Assembly: GCA_963971285.1 (NCBI GenBank)
Contig: OZ020249.1
Span: 10,218,256-10,282,255, forward strand
DNA: 64,000 nt
Origin: Astropecten irregularis
Taxonomy: Eukaryota > Echinodermata > Asteroidea > Paxillosida > Astropectinidae
Reading direction: 5' to 3'
The translations under genes and the position numbers were made by a program. Below, piece by piece: positions 1 to 12,500 of the stretch (position 1 is its first letter; each line of letters begins with the position of its first letter). A model generated the notes under the pieces. That model saw only the letters and a program-made list of their open reading frames with translations, did no database searches and was not told the origin of the DNA.

Positions 1-94
1 CCTGACCGCCTTCACAACCATCCTGCTTGACCACCTAAAACTTGTTTCCTTGATCATCAACATTCCTGAACAGACTGCCTATAGTTGATAAACT

Positions 95-225
95 GACCAT
101 CCAATCAATCGAAAAAATCCAATCAATTGAATATCCAATCAATTGAATATCCAATCAAATGAATATCCAACCGATAAAATATCCAATCAATCAAATATCC
201 AATATCAATTGACTGAATATCCATG
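95..225. repeat. minisatellite with unit near ATCCAATCAATTGAAT
   Basis: About eight imperfect 13-17 bp units of ATCCAATCAAT(T)GAAT type in tandem. Confidence 0.85.
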
Positions 226-2922
226 TCAATTTTTGAAAATAAAGTTCACATCCTGCATATAAAAACTTACTCAATTATTACTTACTTAATATAGACTGTT
301 TATATTCATCTCACTACACACATACTGCTTGATATACTGCTTCGCATTGCTGCACACTTTTTCACTCCCCCTTGCCTTTGTGCACCTTTTCCATTTGAGC
401 ATTTTCAAGAAAATAATGTTTAGGTGAACAAAACGAAGTGTTCTTAATCCCAGATTCACTGAAAAGGCTGCATTGCAGACTGCAGGACTAACATGCATGG
501 CTGGAACTGTAGATTCACTAGTAATTAGATGCTACGTACACGTACAGCATTCGTTGCAAAAAATGTAGATTTTGCATCCTCATAAATAAGTTCTTGACTG
601 AGTCGATGAATGTCATTTTCTTACATATAAATTGTAGATATTGTGTCCTCAGAATTACTGAAGAAGGTGGTTTGAAGAGCTGGAGAGAAGTTGCCAAGTT
701 CACATTGAAGAGAGTAGGCCTTAAATTCCACTATTCAAATTGTTATCTTCGGTCAAGTCTATCCATAAACAGCTGAAGATGAATGTGTCCAAAGGATGCC
801 CTAGGTATGTGTTTTTGCAGTGTTTTATAATTATTGTGTTTGCATTAATTGTCGTTTAAATATGGTTAATTTTTAAGTTTGATTGTAAGAACTAATGCTA
901 ACTAGCCCAGCTAATTATTCAGAAGTTTGAACTCCCTAAAGAATGCCTATTCATTGAGACCTATTGTTCAACCTGTCCTGACTGCTTCGCCTTTCATGAC
1001 TTGACCTATGACCCAGACAGATAGCAAATAAATGGCTACAGTTATAGTATACAATTTGCAAATTCTTGAATAACCAGACCTATTAATAGGCGCGCGTGCA
1101 CTTGCACGTCTTTATTTACACTTAGCCAACGCACATAATAACCTGTAAGTTTTGTATTAACCACGCCCACTTAATTGAATGTGTTTGTTGACATTGATCA
1201 AGTACTTATAGGCCTACATGTTTATAAATGCAAATTCGCAGACGGCTTCACATTAACATAAAATAATTTAATAGAATCATTTTGACTTGGAAATTCTGAG
1301 TCTAGTATAAAGGCATTACACTTTAATTATACAGGATATTTTTTTCCCAGACAACAAAAAAACTGCAATATAGTTTACACTCATTCAGGAAGTGGTCGGC
1401 CTAATTAAGTAATTTCCCCCTCAAAAAATAAGAACACACAATAGTAGTACCACACAATATTCAGCAACACACAAAAATTGACTTAGATAGTTAAAAACGA
1501 GCATATAATACATATAAAAAATAACTCAAATGTTTGGGTTTTCTAAAATTGTTTGTCGATATTATTTTTTTTAATTGTTCACAAAACCCGTCTCTAATAT
1601 GGAAAAAAAATACATGCTACTGTTAACAAATACAAAACTCTTGCAATGATCCTTTCCGATATCAGCAAGCTCGTTAGTTCATGTAGTTTGTTGGGAAATT
1701 TGATAAGGCTTGCTTTTTGGGGTGTTTTAAAAAAAATTGTAAGAGTTTTTTTTTTTTGTAAGAAATTTTGTGCCACGAGTAGTGCTGAGTCAGACGTACA
1801 GTGACGGCATGTAATGAAATGTTGACCGGCATGCGGCAGCAAGTTATGCTAAATTGATGTGAAATTGGGTGAGTTTTTTTTTACTTAGGCCACTAGCTAA
1901 TGTGAATTGGGAAGAGCAGGTTTTGCTCATATTGTAAAAAAAAAAGTTTGTTTTGGAACACCAAGCCGGCGTGCTGTTGTGAACGAGGCCTATATACATG
2001 TCCCAGAAAATTGAAGTCCGCTTACCTTATTCCTCAGCAAATTTTTGACTTATCCCCTACCGGTGACTAAGTTGACATGGCTGTGAGCACTTGGCCGAAC
2101 TTGTAGCGGTGTTGCTAGTGGAATTTGCGGTGAAGCTCGGCGTTCAATTTGCAGTGGGTCTCGCTGACAGTTACTCTTGTATTTTGTGTTCCAATCGGCG
2201 GTTGGGCAAGGAGGCTCCAGAAAAAGGCACGAGCATAAACATGATAACTGATAACACCAAACCGAGACGTGACAAAACTTCGTCCGCCGACACTGGTCCG
2301 TCCGACAGGTGGGTAAAATGACACCAAGTCACCGGTAAAACTGAGCGTCCTCGCCCAGGAAGTTTCCGGAAAAGTCTATGCACAATACCTTATATGGCTG
2401 GAGGAATTTTCATCCGTATTTAACGGGTGCAAACAGAGAGAAATGACTCTATGACGCAGAGAGAAAAGTGACTGCGATATTTCTTGACTGATCCACGGCG
2501 GCGTAATGAAAAAGTGGTGATGCGACTTCAAAGACGATTGCCGCTGAAACAAGTGCAGCGGCACTCTTCAAAGCCACTTCACTCGTTATGTATTCCTACG
2601 CTCATTATTTGTATATCATATCCTCTCTTGTTTTTATTTTGTTGTTGTTTTAAACATTAAAATCGGCAACTACACTAACATTTACAATTTCTTTTTGCAA
2701 TTTCTTTCAATAATAGACCTCTTGATAATTTCCCAGATTCGGAGGTCCTATTTTTTTGGAAGTGCACAAAGTTGCAGACGATATGTAAAGAAAACTGTGG
2801 CCGACATTGAAGCTGCTTTGCCATTGGTCAATGACCTTCAGCAATGTCATTGGACAAAAGAAGTTCCTCATTTAAATAAAAAGTGACGGGAAAGTAAACA
2901 AAGCACAAATACGTCAGCTTCG
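226..2922. other. intergenic, no gene seen
   Basis: AT-rich DNA with homopolymer runs. ORFs at 2091-2383 overlap on both strands in a GC-richer patch and have no family features or splice support. No known repeat family from the rest of the window was found before 2923. Confidence 0.4.
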
Positions 2923-3173
2923 CTATGATATGTATCTCAAGCCCTTCCTTTTAAAGGACACAAAATGGAGGTAGCAAAATAAATCCCAAGCCTAGCCTCA
3001 AGCCTCATATCGCACAGTAAAGGTCCTATGGGGATGTTTGGATCATACTTAAATTCAAAATTAATTTGAGACTTGTAAATTAGAGTAAAACGTCTGCAAT
3101 ATTACATTACACCGCACATCACAGGGTGATTTAAAGGTAATATCATACTTTGGTTTTTATCAAAGAAATACAG
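2923..3173. repeat. 251-bp duplication, copy 1
   Basis: Identical base for base to 5503-5753. Contains the 3' half of a MITE ending in CCCAAGCCTAGCCTCAAGCC and the start of another MITE (AAAGGTAATATCATACTTTG). Confidence 0.9.
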
Positions 3174-3476
3174 GTTCATGGGCACAAATATCAAGACAGA
3201 TACAGTAGCAGTCATCTGTAAAAATTTCAATCCCATACGGTGCCCACTTTTTGAGAAACAGTGAAAAAAATTGCCACAGTATTTTCTGTTTTATTTTATA
3301 TCTTTTAAAAGATCAAAAAGATTTTCGGTCGTTGTATTTCTGGATAAATACACCATTTCAGGTAGAAATATTTTAACGGTATGTTTCTACCACCACCATC
3401 TTCATACCCTGCAAGTTATACATAAATATGTGAACATTTCTGTTTTGGTTTCTTACCAAAGTATGATACTACCTTT
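3133..3476. mobile_element. MITE family B (CATACTTTGG type)
   Basis: Starts AAAGGTAATATCATACTTTG and ends CCAAAGTATGATACTACCTTT; internal palindrome GATCTTTTAAAAGATC. About 340 bp. Confidence 0.85.
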
Positions 3477-3890
3477 ACACCCTTTGAACTACAACAGATA
3501 TAGAATGTCTCTGTAGGATCCTCAAATTATCTTACCCAACCCTCTGGCCTTTCAGAAGCCTAAATACACATCTTCAAAAACAAAATTACTTTATAACAAA
3601 ATGACTCAATTTCAGGCCAATTTGATGGTAAAGATTTATTTGAATTTGATTTTTCTAATTTCACGAGGGGAATACATGTGTAGGATTATTTTTGCTTAAA
3701 AAAGTTATACAAAAATCTATAAAGGACTAATGTACATTATTTTATTCAAACCTACTCAAAACTCAATAAAGGAACAGGTCAGAATTTTTAATCCACAGAA
3801 TTCCCCCCCCCCCCACCGGAACCTGTAAAGCGCACAAGGGCCAATTAAACACAAAGTCATCTCTACCCTCACAGGTTCCCATTTACTCCT

Positions 3891-4132
3891 GGGGCCAGTT
3901 TCACGGCGCTGCTAAGCACAACAATTTGCTTAGCACACAAATGTCTTGCCCAATAAAACAAACCACAGTTAAACATTTCATTTGATGTTCATGATCAGTC
4001 AACAACAGCCAAAGTACAATCACGAGCGATACACAACACATGGATATTTGGTTGTTAACCCTGATTTTATTAAGACTGAAATGTCATGCTAAGCAAACTT
4101 TTTGTGCTAAGCAGCGCCGTGAAATTGGCCCC
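3891..4132. mobile_element. MITE family A (GGGGCCAATTTCAT type)
   Basis: About 240 bp bounded by GGGGCCAGTTTCA and TGAAATTGGCCCC, with inner repeats TGCTTAGCACA and CAACAGCCAAAG. Lies just downstream of MRPS15. Confidence 0.85.
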
Positions 4133-4611
4133 TGATGAGTGAAGAGAAGCAGTACAATACAAATCGCCTTGCCCATGGACGCAAGCACCACTAGCCCATT
4201 TTATAGTCAATGCTGATGAATTTAATGGAAACTGGTCTTGAGGTTTTTTCTCTTGAACACTGGTATTTGCATTTTCTGATTGAAAATTGAGCTGTTGAGC
4301 TCTCACACAAGCTTGAGTCCTATTGGGTCAGAGTAAATTGTCTGAGGGAGTGTGGTATTGAATAAAAGGATGACAGAAGGCATTAAGTCCAACGGGACTG
4401 GAAACCCTTGTTGACGTCATATAATTTTGAGAAGGTGCTGTCAAGTGTCACTGCTCTGCTAGTCTGTCCACAAGCTTTAGTCCCATTGGGTCAGAATGAA
4501 TTGTCTGTTGGAGTGTGGTATTGAATAAAAGGATGACAGAGAAGGCATTGAGTTCAACGGAGACTTGAAATCCTTGTTGACGTCATATATTTAGGAGGAT
4601 GCTGTCGAGTG

Positions 4612-7600
4612 TCACTGCTCTGCTAGTCTATCCTTTTCCTCCGTCGACAGCTCCATCCCAAGATCCCTCTTCAGCTCGGCAATCTCTCGGAGCTGTCCCT
4701 CCCGAAGCCGGTCTGTGAACTCCTCCAGGGCCTGCGATCGCTCCTCGAATGCCTCCTGGCAAAGGCTCCTCTTCTCTAGGTACCGTCGAGTCTGTCGGAA
4801 TCTGTACTTCGGGCCTGGAGTGTACTCCAGGTTGAGCTTGTCCAGGAGCTTGGTGGCCAGGTCGAAGTGGGACTTGCGGAGGAGGCTGATGAATCGGCGC
4901 CGGCGATCGATCATTATCATGAGGAAGCGTTTGTTCCTCTTATCCTGCGGGAAGCGAAAAAGTAATGTCATCCACGGACTTCAAACTAAACCCAATTCCC
5001 TAACACCAAACCAATCCTAGCTAAACCTGTTCCAACAATGTCGGATGTTTTATGTTGACACCATGTATGAAACTCTTCTGAGAACGAGTCTGGCTAACTC
5101 AACATTTCAGGCAGTGTGTGCTCTGCCCGTCATTGGAAGAATGCTGGAATCCAAGTGAGGTTGGTATTTCCATTTGGACAAGAAACACATGAAGTAAATG
5201 AAACAGTTTGGACCAGGACAAAGATTACGACCATGCTTTTCAAATCCTTCTGTCAAACAAAAGCAACATTAACCCTAACCCACCTGCATACCACAGTTTA
5301 CCACACGTGATTCTACCTGTGGTAAGTGTGATATCCTGAATACCATAATACATAACAGTGTGGTAATTGCATGGTTTATGATCCAGTCCCCCTGTGGAGA
5401 CTGTGGTAATGTTTAGTAAGCAGCTCTTGTCTTATGTGGTAGGTGCAGAGGATTAGGGTTAAAAAATGTAATAGTTTAAAGGTATCATACTTTGGTTTTT
5501 GTCTATGATATGTATCTCAAGCCCTTCCTTTTAAAGGACACAAAATGGAGGTAGCAAAATAAATCCCAAGCCTAGCCTCAAGCCTCATATCGCACAGTAA
5601 AGGTCCTATGGGGATGTTTGGATCATACTTAAATTCAAAATTAATTTGAGACTTGTAAATTAGAGTAAAACGTCTGCAATATTACATTACACCGCACATC
5701 ACAGGGTGATTTAAAGGTAATATCATACTTTGGTTTTTATCAAAGAAATACAGATTCATGGGCAAAAAATCAAGGAAGATACAGTAACAGTCATCTGTGA
5801 AAATTTCAGTCCCATACGGTGCCCACTTCTTGAGAAAACAGTGAAAATCAGCCACAGTATTTCTTAAGTCTTTTCTCTTTCATTATTGATCTTTTAAAAG
5901 ATCAAAAAGATTTTCAGTTCTTGCTTTACTCATTTCTGGATAAATACACCAAGATTTAAACGGTATGTTACTACCAGCACCATCTTCATACCCTGTAAGT
6001 TATACGTAAATCTGTGAACATTTCTATTTTGGTTTCTTACCAAAGTATGATACTACCTTTCATTAGAAGTGCGACAATGACATTCTGATAGGATGTTACT
6101 CACCCGTGGAAATCTCTCCACATGCGGGGCTAGGTTTCTGATAGACACTGTTAGCCGTGCAACTGTCAAAACAAAGGACATTTTTTATGAGGAACAGTCA
6201 ACAGAGCATATAGGAGGTTTGACTCAGGGCTCGAATTTTGTGAAAAAGAGCGCTGGACAGCAGGTCTAGTAACTGAAACATTTTACTAAACCTGAACTTT
6301 TTTTCACATGACATTCATGTACAGGTATACATGTAGGAAAACCGTAATTGTATGCAATATTGTGTTCAAAATCATCAATTTAGGAACCATTTTATTTGTG
6401 CAAGGAAAACAAAATCACTAGACAGCCGGAATAGTGCAGTACACACTTTACTAGACCAACAATGAAATCACTAGACTCGGTCCTCGGTCTAGTGGATATT
6501 TCGATCCCTGTGACTGCACAACAAATTTGGTTCTCAAAGTTAGTGAATAATTTGCCAATAATAGGGCTCCGCACTCGTGACGTCACATTCAGAAGTTTGG
6601 ACAAACAAGTCGCATGTGGCCTCATTAACTTACACGTAGACATCCGGGTAACTATAGCTGTCGATAACACAGCTCGAAATATCCACTAGACCTTGGACCG
6701 AGTCTAGTGATTTCAGTGTCGGTCTAGTAAAATGTGTACTGCACTATTCCGGCTGTCTAGTGAATTTTTTCCTTGCACAAATAAAATGGTGCCTAAATTG
6801 ATGATTTTTGACACAATATTGCATACAATTACGATTTTCCTATGTACATGAATGCTACGCGTCTAGTGAAAAAAGTTCAGGTCTAGTAAAATGCTTCAAT
6901 TACTAGACCTGCTGTCAAGTGCCTTTTTTCACGAAATTCGAGCCCTGTAACAAAGGGCATATTCTATAAATAGCTCGAGCGCGGAGCCCTATTCAAAACA
7001 ATTTCTGTGGTAGTGGCTCCCCATAGAATCCTGTGTAATTTCAATCCAATCCATAGCCAGACAATTCAATCAATCCGTGGTAGTGGCTTTCCATTGACTT
7101 GTCTGTAATTTCAATCCGTAGCCAGATAATTCAAACACAGACTGTGGTACTGGCTTCCCATAGACTCATGTGTACGGTAATTTCAATCCGTAGCCAGATA
7201 AAATGCAAACACAGACTATCTCAAGCCATAGCCAACATTGTGAACGCAGCCTGAGGATACTCACTGCTTGTTACGAGGAAGTTACTGTAGCCTAAGTCTG
7301 CCGGGTCAACTCCCATATCTTCTAAAGTGTCGACTTGATGAGCCTTCTTGATTTCTTTCTGCAAGGCAAAATAAAGAACAAAACAAATCTTCGGGATACT
7401 GTTTCTCTAAACCCTAGCTAAATTGGCCTCTGCAATTGTCTAACTTTTTATAAACAAAGGAAAATATCAGCCCTGGGGCCGATTTCATAAAACTTACGAC
7501 GCGTCGCAGAGTTAAGACGCATCTGTACTCAATACACGGGTTTACACCATGGCGGCCATCTTAGATTTTGATCGCAACTTCGAAACGAGGCACTTCCACT

Positions 7601-10600
7601 CATGCGCACTTTCCAAAGTGTAAGCCCATCCATTGTCGATGACAATACACGGGTTTACACTTCGGCGGTTTTGATCGCGACTTCAAAACAAGGCACTATC
7701 ACGCATGCGCTTTTTTCGAAGTGTAAATCCGTGTATGGACTCATCGCATAGATGCAGCTACGACGTGTCGCACATCAAGTTAAGACGCGTCGCGGAGCTT
7801 TATGAAATCGGCCCCAGGTGTCGATTTCAAGGAGCCCTGCAATCAATCTTAACTCGAGTTACGAAGGATAACCCATCGTAGGGGGCCTATTTTACGTAGG
7901 GCTTAAATGCATCAAAAGTCCTACGATTGATAGTAAGTTAAGACGAGTTTGGTGAAAACGACCCCTGGTGTCGATTTCACGGAGCCCTGCGATCAATCAT
8001 AACTCCAGTTACGATGGACAACCCATTGCATCCTATGTAGGGCTGCTACGATTGATAGTAAGTTACGATGAGTTTGGTGAAATCGACCCCTGGAATCATA
8101 GACTGTTGGAAAGCTTTTGTTCCATCCAAATACAGAATAAGCAATACTCTCCAAATATACAGGGAAATTTCACGGGAGACAGACTTCCTAAACATTGCGC
8201 TGCAAGGTCAACATTTGAGCAAACTTCAAATCAACTTACCCCAGAGGCAAACTCCAGGCTGAAAATTCTCTTGACGTCCTCACTGGCACTGAGAAAAGAA
8301 AACAAACAATGAATTAAAACTTCCATTCTTGCTTGTGTGGAGTGCTGTGGCCTAGTGGTCTGGCGTGTTGAACTCAAAGTCTTGTGGTCAATCTACAGAT
8401 CGTGGGTTCAAAACCAGCCATGGGCTAATGGTGCTTGCATCCTTGGGCAAGACGCTTTGTCACATATTGCTCCTCTTCACCCAGGTGTAAATGGGTACCT
8501 GTGAGGATAGAGATGGCTTTGTGGTTTGATTAGCCTCTGTGCACTGAATACGGCAGCCGAGGCTGTATACTCCCCAGGGAGTTGAGATGGTTTCAGGAAT
8601 GTAAATTATGGCCCAATGACCAGGGATAACAATATGTGCGTCACAAGTGCCTTTGGACAGATGTGTGCGCGGAATAAAATCCGAATTATTATAATATTAT
8701 TATTATATTCATTTGCTTGAACACCAGTTCTGGAACTCCTCCGGGAAGAAATTTCTGGTATAATCTCACCAGCTGGTTTGCATACTGTTTGGGCAGTCTC
8801 ATGAATTGCTTATTACACAAGGGAACTCTTTGATTTAAATGAAGCAACATTTTAGGGCAAACTTCTCAAAAGGGCATAAAATACATGATTGGTAAAGGTC
8901 ACAGCATCAGTCAACTGCCACGATATGCACAATAACGGGGTGCAGTTAGTGGTTATGATTCGCCCATAATGTCATACGTCATGGTGGCCATAAAAATGCC
9001 TAAGGACACTATAGTCGGTGAATGTAGACTAGACATGCTAGACAATCGGTTCTACTCACTCCTGTAGTTCTGGAATTTCTTCAAAGCCATGCTGCAGCCT
9101 AGATGGGTCCATGCCCAAGTATCGATCAAAAGTTTCTGCGATGATAAACAGCAGAAAAGAAGTTGGGTATGGTAAGAATCAGAACAGTGTGGGGGGAAAA
9201 AGGAAGTTTTTAAATAGTATTTTATGAGAATATGGTTTTACACACCTTTGCTCATTTTCTTTCCAAACTTAGACGCTGCTTTGGAAGCAAAGTTTCTTGT
9301 CCCTGGGGATATAAAAATGACTTGATCATTGACATTTCCAAAATAATTTCTTACAAAATTTAAAAGCAATACCAAACAATCCTGAATTCATGATTTTTCA
9401 AATAAATAACTCCGTAACTTTAGGGTATATTGGAATTTTAGAAATGAACATCGTTATTAACTCATAAGTTCAACTTTTACCCTAACCCTCCTGCATACCA
9501 CAGATTACGAAACATGTTTTTCCTATGGTATGTCATGTATGTAAGCCTAGCCTACGTCGTCACACGTTCATGTGGTATTCTGAAAACCACAATACACCAG
9601 TGTGGTTTTCATGGTAATTTCATGGAATCCGTTACCGTTTATAGCAAAAATTCTTCACTTATGATAGAAGACTTTTTTGGTTACAGTTAGCGTATTTCAC
9701 GGGAGGGTTTTTTTGGTAATGGTAAGCATGGAGGTAGAAATACTATTTCTACCTCCATGTGGTAAGCAAGGAATTTATGCAGAATGCATACGACAGCGCG
9801 TTAGGCCTAGCACACAGCGAAAAATTCCCCATATGCACTGTAACACGGATGGAAACAGTGCCGTGTGTAAAAAGCGCCGCGCTGATTGGTCAACGCGTGA
9901 GGCCGTGCTCGTGACGTCACGGAAACCATGTGCTGGCCCAACTCGTTACGCACGCACGCAGGGCCGTTGCAGACACGTACGGGGCACGCATTACGCGATG
10001 TGCCTATTCAAACACACGCGGTGTACGACTACGCAACGATCAACAGTCGGCCGTACGACATCTCCGGATGACCATGCAATTCTATGCATATTCATGTGGC
10101 GCTCTCAGCATACACAACCAATAGACCCAACACACGTTATATGAATATTCAACGACCCAACAATCACACTCAGACGGTGGCGCGGTTTCGCGGTAAAATG
10201 ACAACAAAAATACAGCTCACCAAAGTTCAAATACGATCGCGGTGTCCGTGAGTTCTCGAACGTCGGGTGACACCACCAAAAATGGTCTAAAGGTCGAAGA
10301 AATGTACAAATTTTTATGTTTTTGGTACCATTCGAAAGATCGTGGCGAGGTCTGTCGAAGTAACTATGGTTAGAGTGGGCATCGCTGAGTATGTGCCCAT
10401 GCGCGTCAGTTTCATTCATGAAAACTTCCATTTTTGGTCAGTGCAATGACGTCACATAATGAGATGATCGTGACGCCCTCTTGCGACCGTTTCGTGCCAA
10501 TTCGTGTAAGGGATTTTTCGCTGTGTAGCAGAAAATGATCAAGGTAACCCTAGAAATTATTTGCTGACCGAAAAGTCTTGCTTACGGATTCCATGAAATA

Positions 10601-11001
10601 GATTTCAAGCGTAGCAGTGCCTGAGTGTAAGGGATTAGTGTGCTTGCCTTTACTAGTCCACAAGGATAATAAGCCAGTTCGGCATTCCGTCTGCGCATGT
10701 CCGAAATGGTCAACATATTTTTTTCGCGAGTTACTTTACAGTTTACTGTACAAACCATGCCTGAAATTTGAAAATAATCCTTGTGGACTAAAGCGCACAA
10801 ACCCCCTCTTTGCTGCTTACCTTGGGTTCTTTGATGAGTTACAGCACAGCAATGATTGTTAACATGTAAACCGTTTGTACATGCACCTAGCACGAGCACT
10901 GGGCTACCCGCTTGATCGGCGAAATTGGCCCCCACAATTTGTTGGCAAATCTGTCGACGATTCACTTGGGCGCAGCCCGCTGCTGCCAATCTTCCAAACA
11001 T
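4612..11001 (-). CDS. MRPS15: mitochondrial small-subunit ribosomal protein uS15m (MRPS15)
   Basis: Component of the mitochondrial ribosome small subunit; uS15 binds the small rRNA. I assembled seven coding exons on the minus strand: 10821-11001, 9246-9302, 9060-9135, 8240-8288, 7265-7358, 6104-6162 and 4612-4944. All junctions are GT-AG and phases agree, giving 849 nt or 282 aa. The first about 60 residues lack a conserved domain and are the expected place for a mitochondrial transit peptide. The segment DVKRIFSLEFASGKE matches the conserved region before the uS15 fold, and IARLTVSIRNLAPHVERFPR followed by DKRNKRFLMIMIDRRRRF and LDKLNLEYTPGPKYR is the uS15m core, at about residues 150-230. 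The tail is charged and helical. Start: the first ATG of exon 1. Introns contain MITEs, a long foldback element and a SINE. Family identity is from recalled similarity to vertebrate MRPS15. Confidence 0.9.
5270..5461. mobile_element. palindromic repeat family F with TAACCC ends
   Basis: Starts TAACCCTAACCCACCTGCAT and ends GAGGATTAGGGTTA, with TACCACA/TGTGGTA repeats inside. Telomere-like ends are part of the element, not a telomere. In MRPS15 intron 6. Confidence 0.75.
5503..5753. repeat. 251-bp duplication, copy 2 (in MRPS15 intron 6)
   Basis: Identical to 2923-3173. Preceded by a truncated MITE end (AAAGGTATCATACTTTGG). Confidence 0.9.
5713..6060. mobile_element. MITE family B
   Basis: Full copy in MRPS15 intron 6; both CATACTTTGG-type terminal inverted repeats and the GATCTTTTAAAAGATC palindrome are present. 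Confidence 0.85.
6225..6947. mobile_element. long foldback element with arms of about 300 bp
   Basis: Starts CAGGGCTCGAATTT and ends AAATTCGAGCCCTG; the arms are near-perfect reverse complements including repeated GGTCTAGTAA/TTACTAGACC motifs, with a short central spacer around 6530-6640. In MRPS15 intron 5. Confidence 0.85.
7475..7814. mobile_element. MITE with GGGGCCGATTTCAT ends (family M)
   Basis: Ends GGGGCCGATTTCATAAA and TTTATGAAATCGGCCCC with TAAGACGCGTCG repeats. An unrelated palindrome bounded by ATACACGGGTTTACAC and GTGTAAATCCGTGTAT is nested in the middle. Confidence 0.8.
7816..7966. mobile_element. MITE family D (GGTCGATTTCAC type)
   Basis: Palindromic element with CTACGATTGATAGTAAGTTA and TAACTCGAGTTACG motifs. 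Directly follows the family M element and is followed by a second D copy. Confidence 0.8.
7967..8090. mobile_element. MITE family D, tandem second copy
   Basis: Abuts the copy at 7816-7966 head to tail. Confidence 0.8.
8333..8710 (+). mobile_element. second SINE family, tRNA head plus conserved core
   Basis: Head TGGCCTAGTGGTCTGGCG and GTGGGTTCAAAACC, then core CTTGGGCAAGACGCTTTG and CACCCAGGTGTAAATGGG, ending in ATTATT repeats like a LINE-mobilised SINE. In MRPS15 intron 3. Confidence 0.8.
9478..10600. mobile_element. nested palindromes in MRPS15 intron 1
   Basis: Outer arms: family F start TAACCCTCCTGCATACCACA, with CATGGAATCCGTTACCG at 9632 facing CTTACGGATTCCATG near 10580. Inside, a second element spans about 9807-10529 with ends CACACAGCGAAAAATTCCC and GGGATTTTTCGCTGTGT. 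A small perfect palindrome CATGGAGGTAGAAATA is at 9728-9760. Confidence 0.65.
10654..10790. mobile_element. 137-bp MITE
   Basis: Ends TAGTCCACAAGGATAATA and AATAATCCTTGTGGACTA; 30 bp from MRPS15 exon 1. Confidence 0.8.
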
Positions 11002-11165
11002 ATTAATTTGAACTCAGAAACAAACCCCTAAATTTAAGATGCTCTGTATCGAAAACCAAACAAGTTTTAAGTCAAAATAAGACTTTTAAGAACTCAAAAA
11101 CTACTGAAGACATTCGTTAATGGGGGTCGCCATCTTTACATTTGCATAGCGCCCTCTACGGAAGT
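11002..11165 (-). promoter_or_regulatory. putative MRPS15 promoter
   Basis: Just upstream of the MRPS15 start codon (minus strand) are an AAGATGGC-type YY1-like site (seen as GCCATCTT at 11128-11135) and an AGCGCCCTCTACGG motif at 11148-11161 that resembles a CTCF core. The same GCGCCCTC string recurs near other gene starts here. The TSS itself cannot be fixed from sequence. Confidence 0.35.
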
Positions 11166-11277
11166 TTGCCTGTGATCGATCTTCTAGACTTGTTTCAAGT
11201 CCGTGGATGTGCATCGTTGGGTACTAATAAAGCAAACAGATTCTAATAAGAAACTGACTGAATTTAAAGTCATTGAA

Positions 11278-11620
11278 AGGTGAACAAAGAAAAATGAAGT
11301 GGAGCGGAATTCGAACCGAACAAAGATAATTGACTATTGGGATCACCACCAAAGTAGGGCTGGACGAGCCGATTTCACTAACGTTTCGTGATCATCGCTA
11401 CGCGCTATCGCTAAAGCCCAGATCCATTAATTACTAAACAGAAAATTGCTATACAAAGTAGCGATCGTTTTTCCATTTAGCGATGGATTTGGAATTGGGC
11501 TTTAGTGAAATCGGCCCAAGGATGGCTCAGTTGGTATAGAGTGCCTGTACAGTATTCAGGAGGTTGCCGGTTCGAATCCCGCTCCAGTCAGTTGCTAATA
11601 AGGATAGTAATGATAATTAT
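11278..11620 (+). mobile_element. tRNA-derived SINE split by a MITE
   Basis: SINE head GGCTCAGTTGGTATAGAG with B box GGTTCGAATCC and upstream ACAAAGATAATTGACTATTG; interrupted at 11366-11519. Confidence 0.75.
11366..11519. mobile_element. MITE (GCCGATTTCACTAA type) inserted in a SINE
   Basis: Ends GCCGATTTCACTAAC and TTTAGTGAAATCGGC with inner TAGCGATNG repeats. It splits a tRNA-derived SINE between GGGCTGGA and GGCTCAGTTGG. Confidence 0.78.
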
Positions 11621-12379
11621 TATAAACCTATGTGTCATATACGAGTCACAAGATTTGGAAGAATTTTGCAAAAGAAACATCGATCAAAAGAGATAAAAAT
11701 CAAACAAACAAAATGACAAAACTAAAGACAACAATTATAAGAACAATATACAAAGAACAATAAACAAAAATAGACATCCAAACACAACCTCCTAAAGACA
11801 TAAAATTATGACAATTTTCTATGACATTTATGAGACAAAACAAACAGCCATTCTTCAGATGAAAATAAACAATCCACAAAAAAGGACACAATAAAGTCAA
11901 ATATATCTAGTGACACAATTTTATTATTAAAGTCATATACAATGATGATGACAAAACTTTAAAAAAAAAAAACTTTCAATTCCTACAAGTTAATTATAAA
12001 TGTATACAGAATGGAAATGAATGCAAACCAATTTACAAAAATATTAAATTTTTACATCATAAATATTCAAAATGGCCACCGCAGTAGCTTAATTCATAAT
12101 AAAACAATGAAATACATGACTTTTTGTCAAAAGGTACAAAACCAAAAGTTACACTTTTGGGTGCAACTTATGGTTTTGTACCTTTTGATAAACAATGGCG
12201 TGTGTGTTGAACAGTGTTGGGTCCTTGGCACCAAGTAGGGTATTAAAATGCAGCTTAAGATGTGCTCTAAACACTCAAGACTACTCATATCACCCAAACT
12301 GATTTGATTTAAAGTAAGAGTGTTGTAAGTTCTTGGGGTCTGTGCCTTGATCCACTTCCAACTAGCCTCTATGTTAAAG

Positions 12380-12500
12380 AACAAACTGTATGTTGGTGTT
12401 GGGCTTGGCTCACTGAAGTTGTTTTCCTTGAGCAAGACACTTTACTGTGACTGCAATCCTTGCCATCGAGAGAAATATAACGGGGCAAACTGCCTGTGAT
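12380..12500 (-). mobile_element. SINE-like core fragment
   Basis: TTGAGCAAGACACTTTACTG resembles the core of the SINE at 8333 in altered form; explains the ORF seen across it. Confidence 0.35.

Noticed and set aside
2091..2383. Overlapping ORFs in a GC-richer patch
   Set aside because: Several frames are open at once, none shows a domain, acceptor/donor pair or codon signature.
5267..5290. Telomere-like CCCTAACCC repeat
   Set aside because: It is only the end of repeat family F and is matched by GGGTTA at the other end of each copy.
9677..10144. 155-aa plus-strand ORF
   Set aside because: Lies inside nested palindromic repeats in MRPS15 intron 1 and has no domain or splice support.
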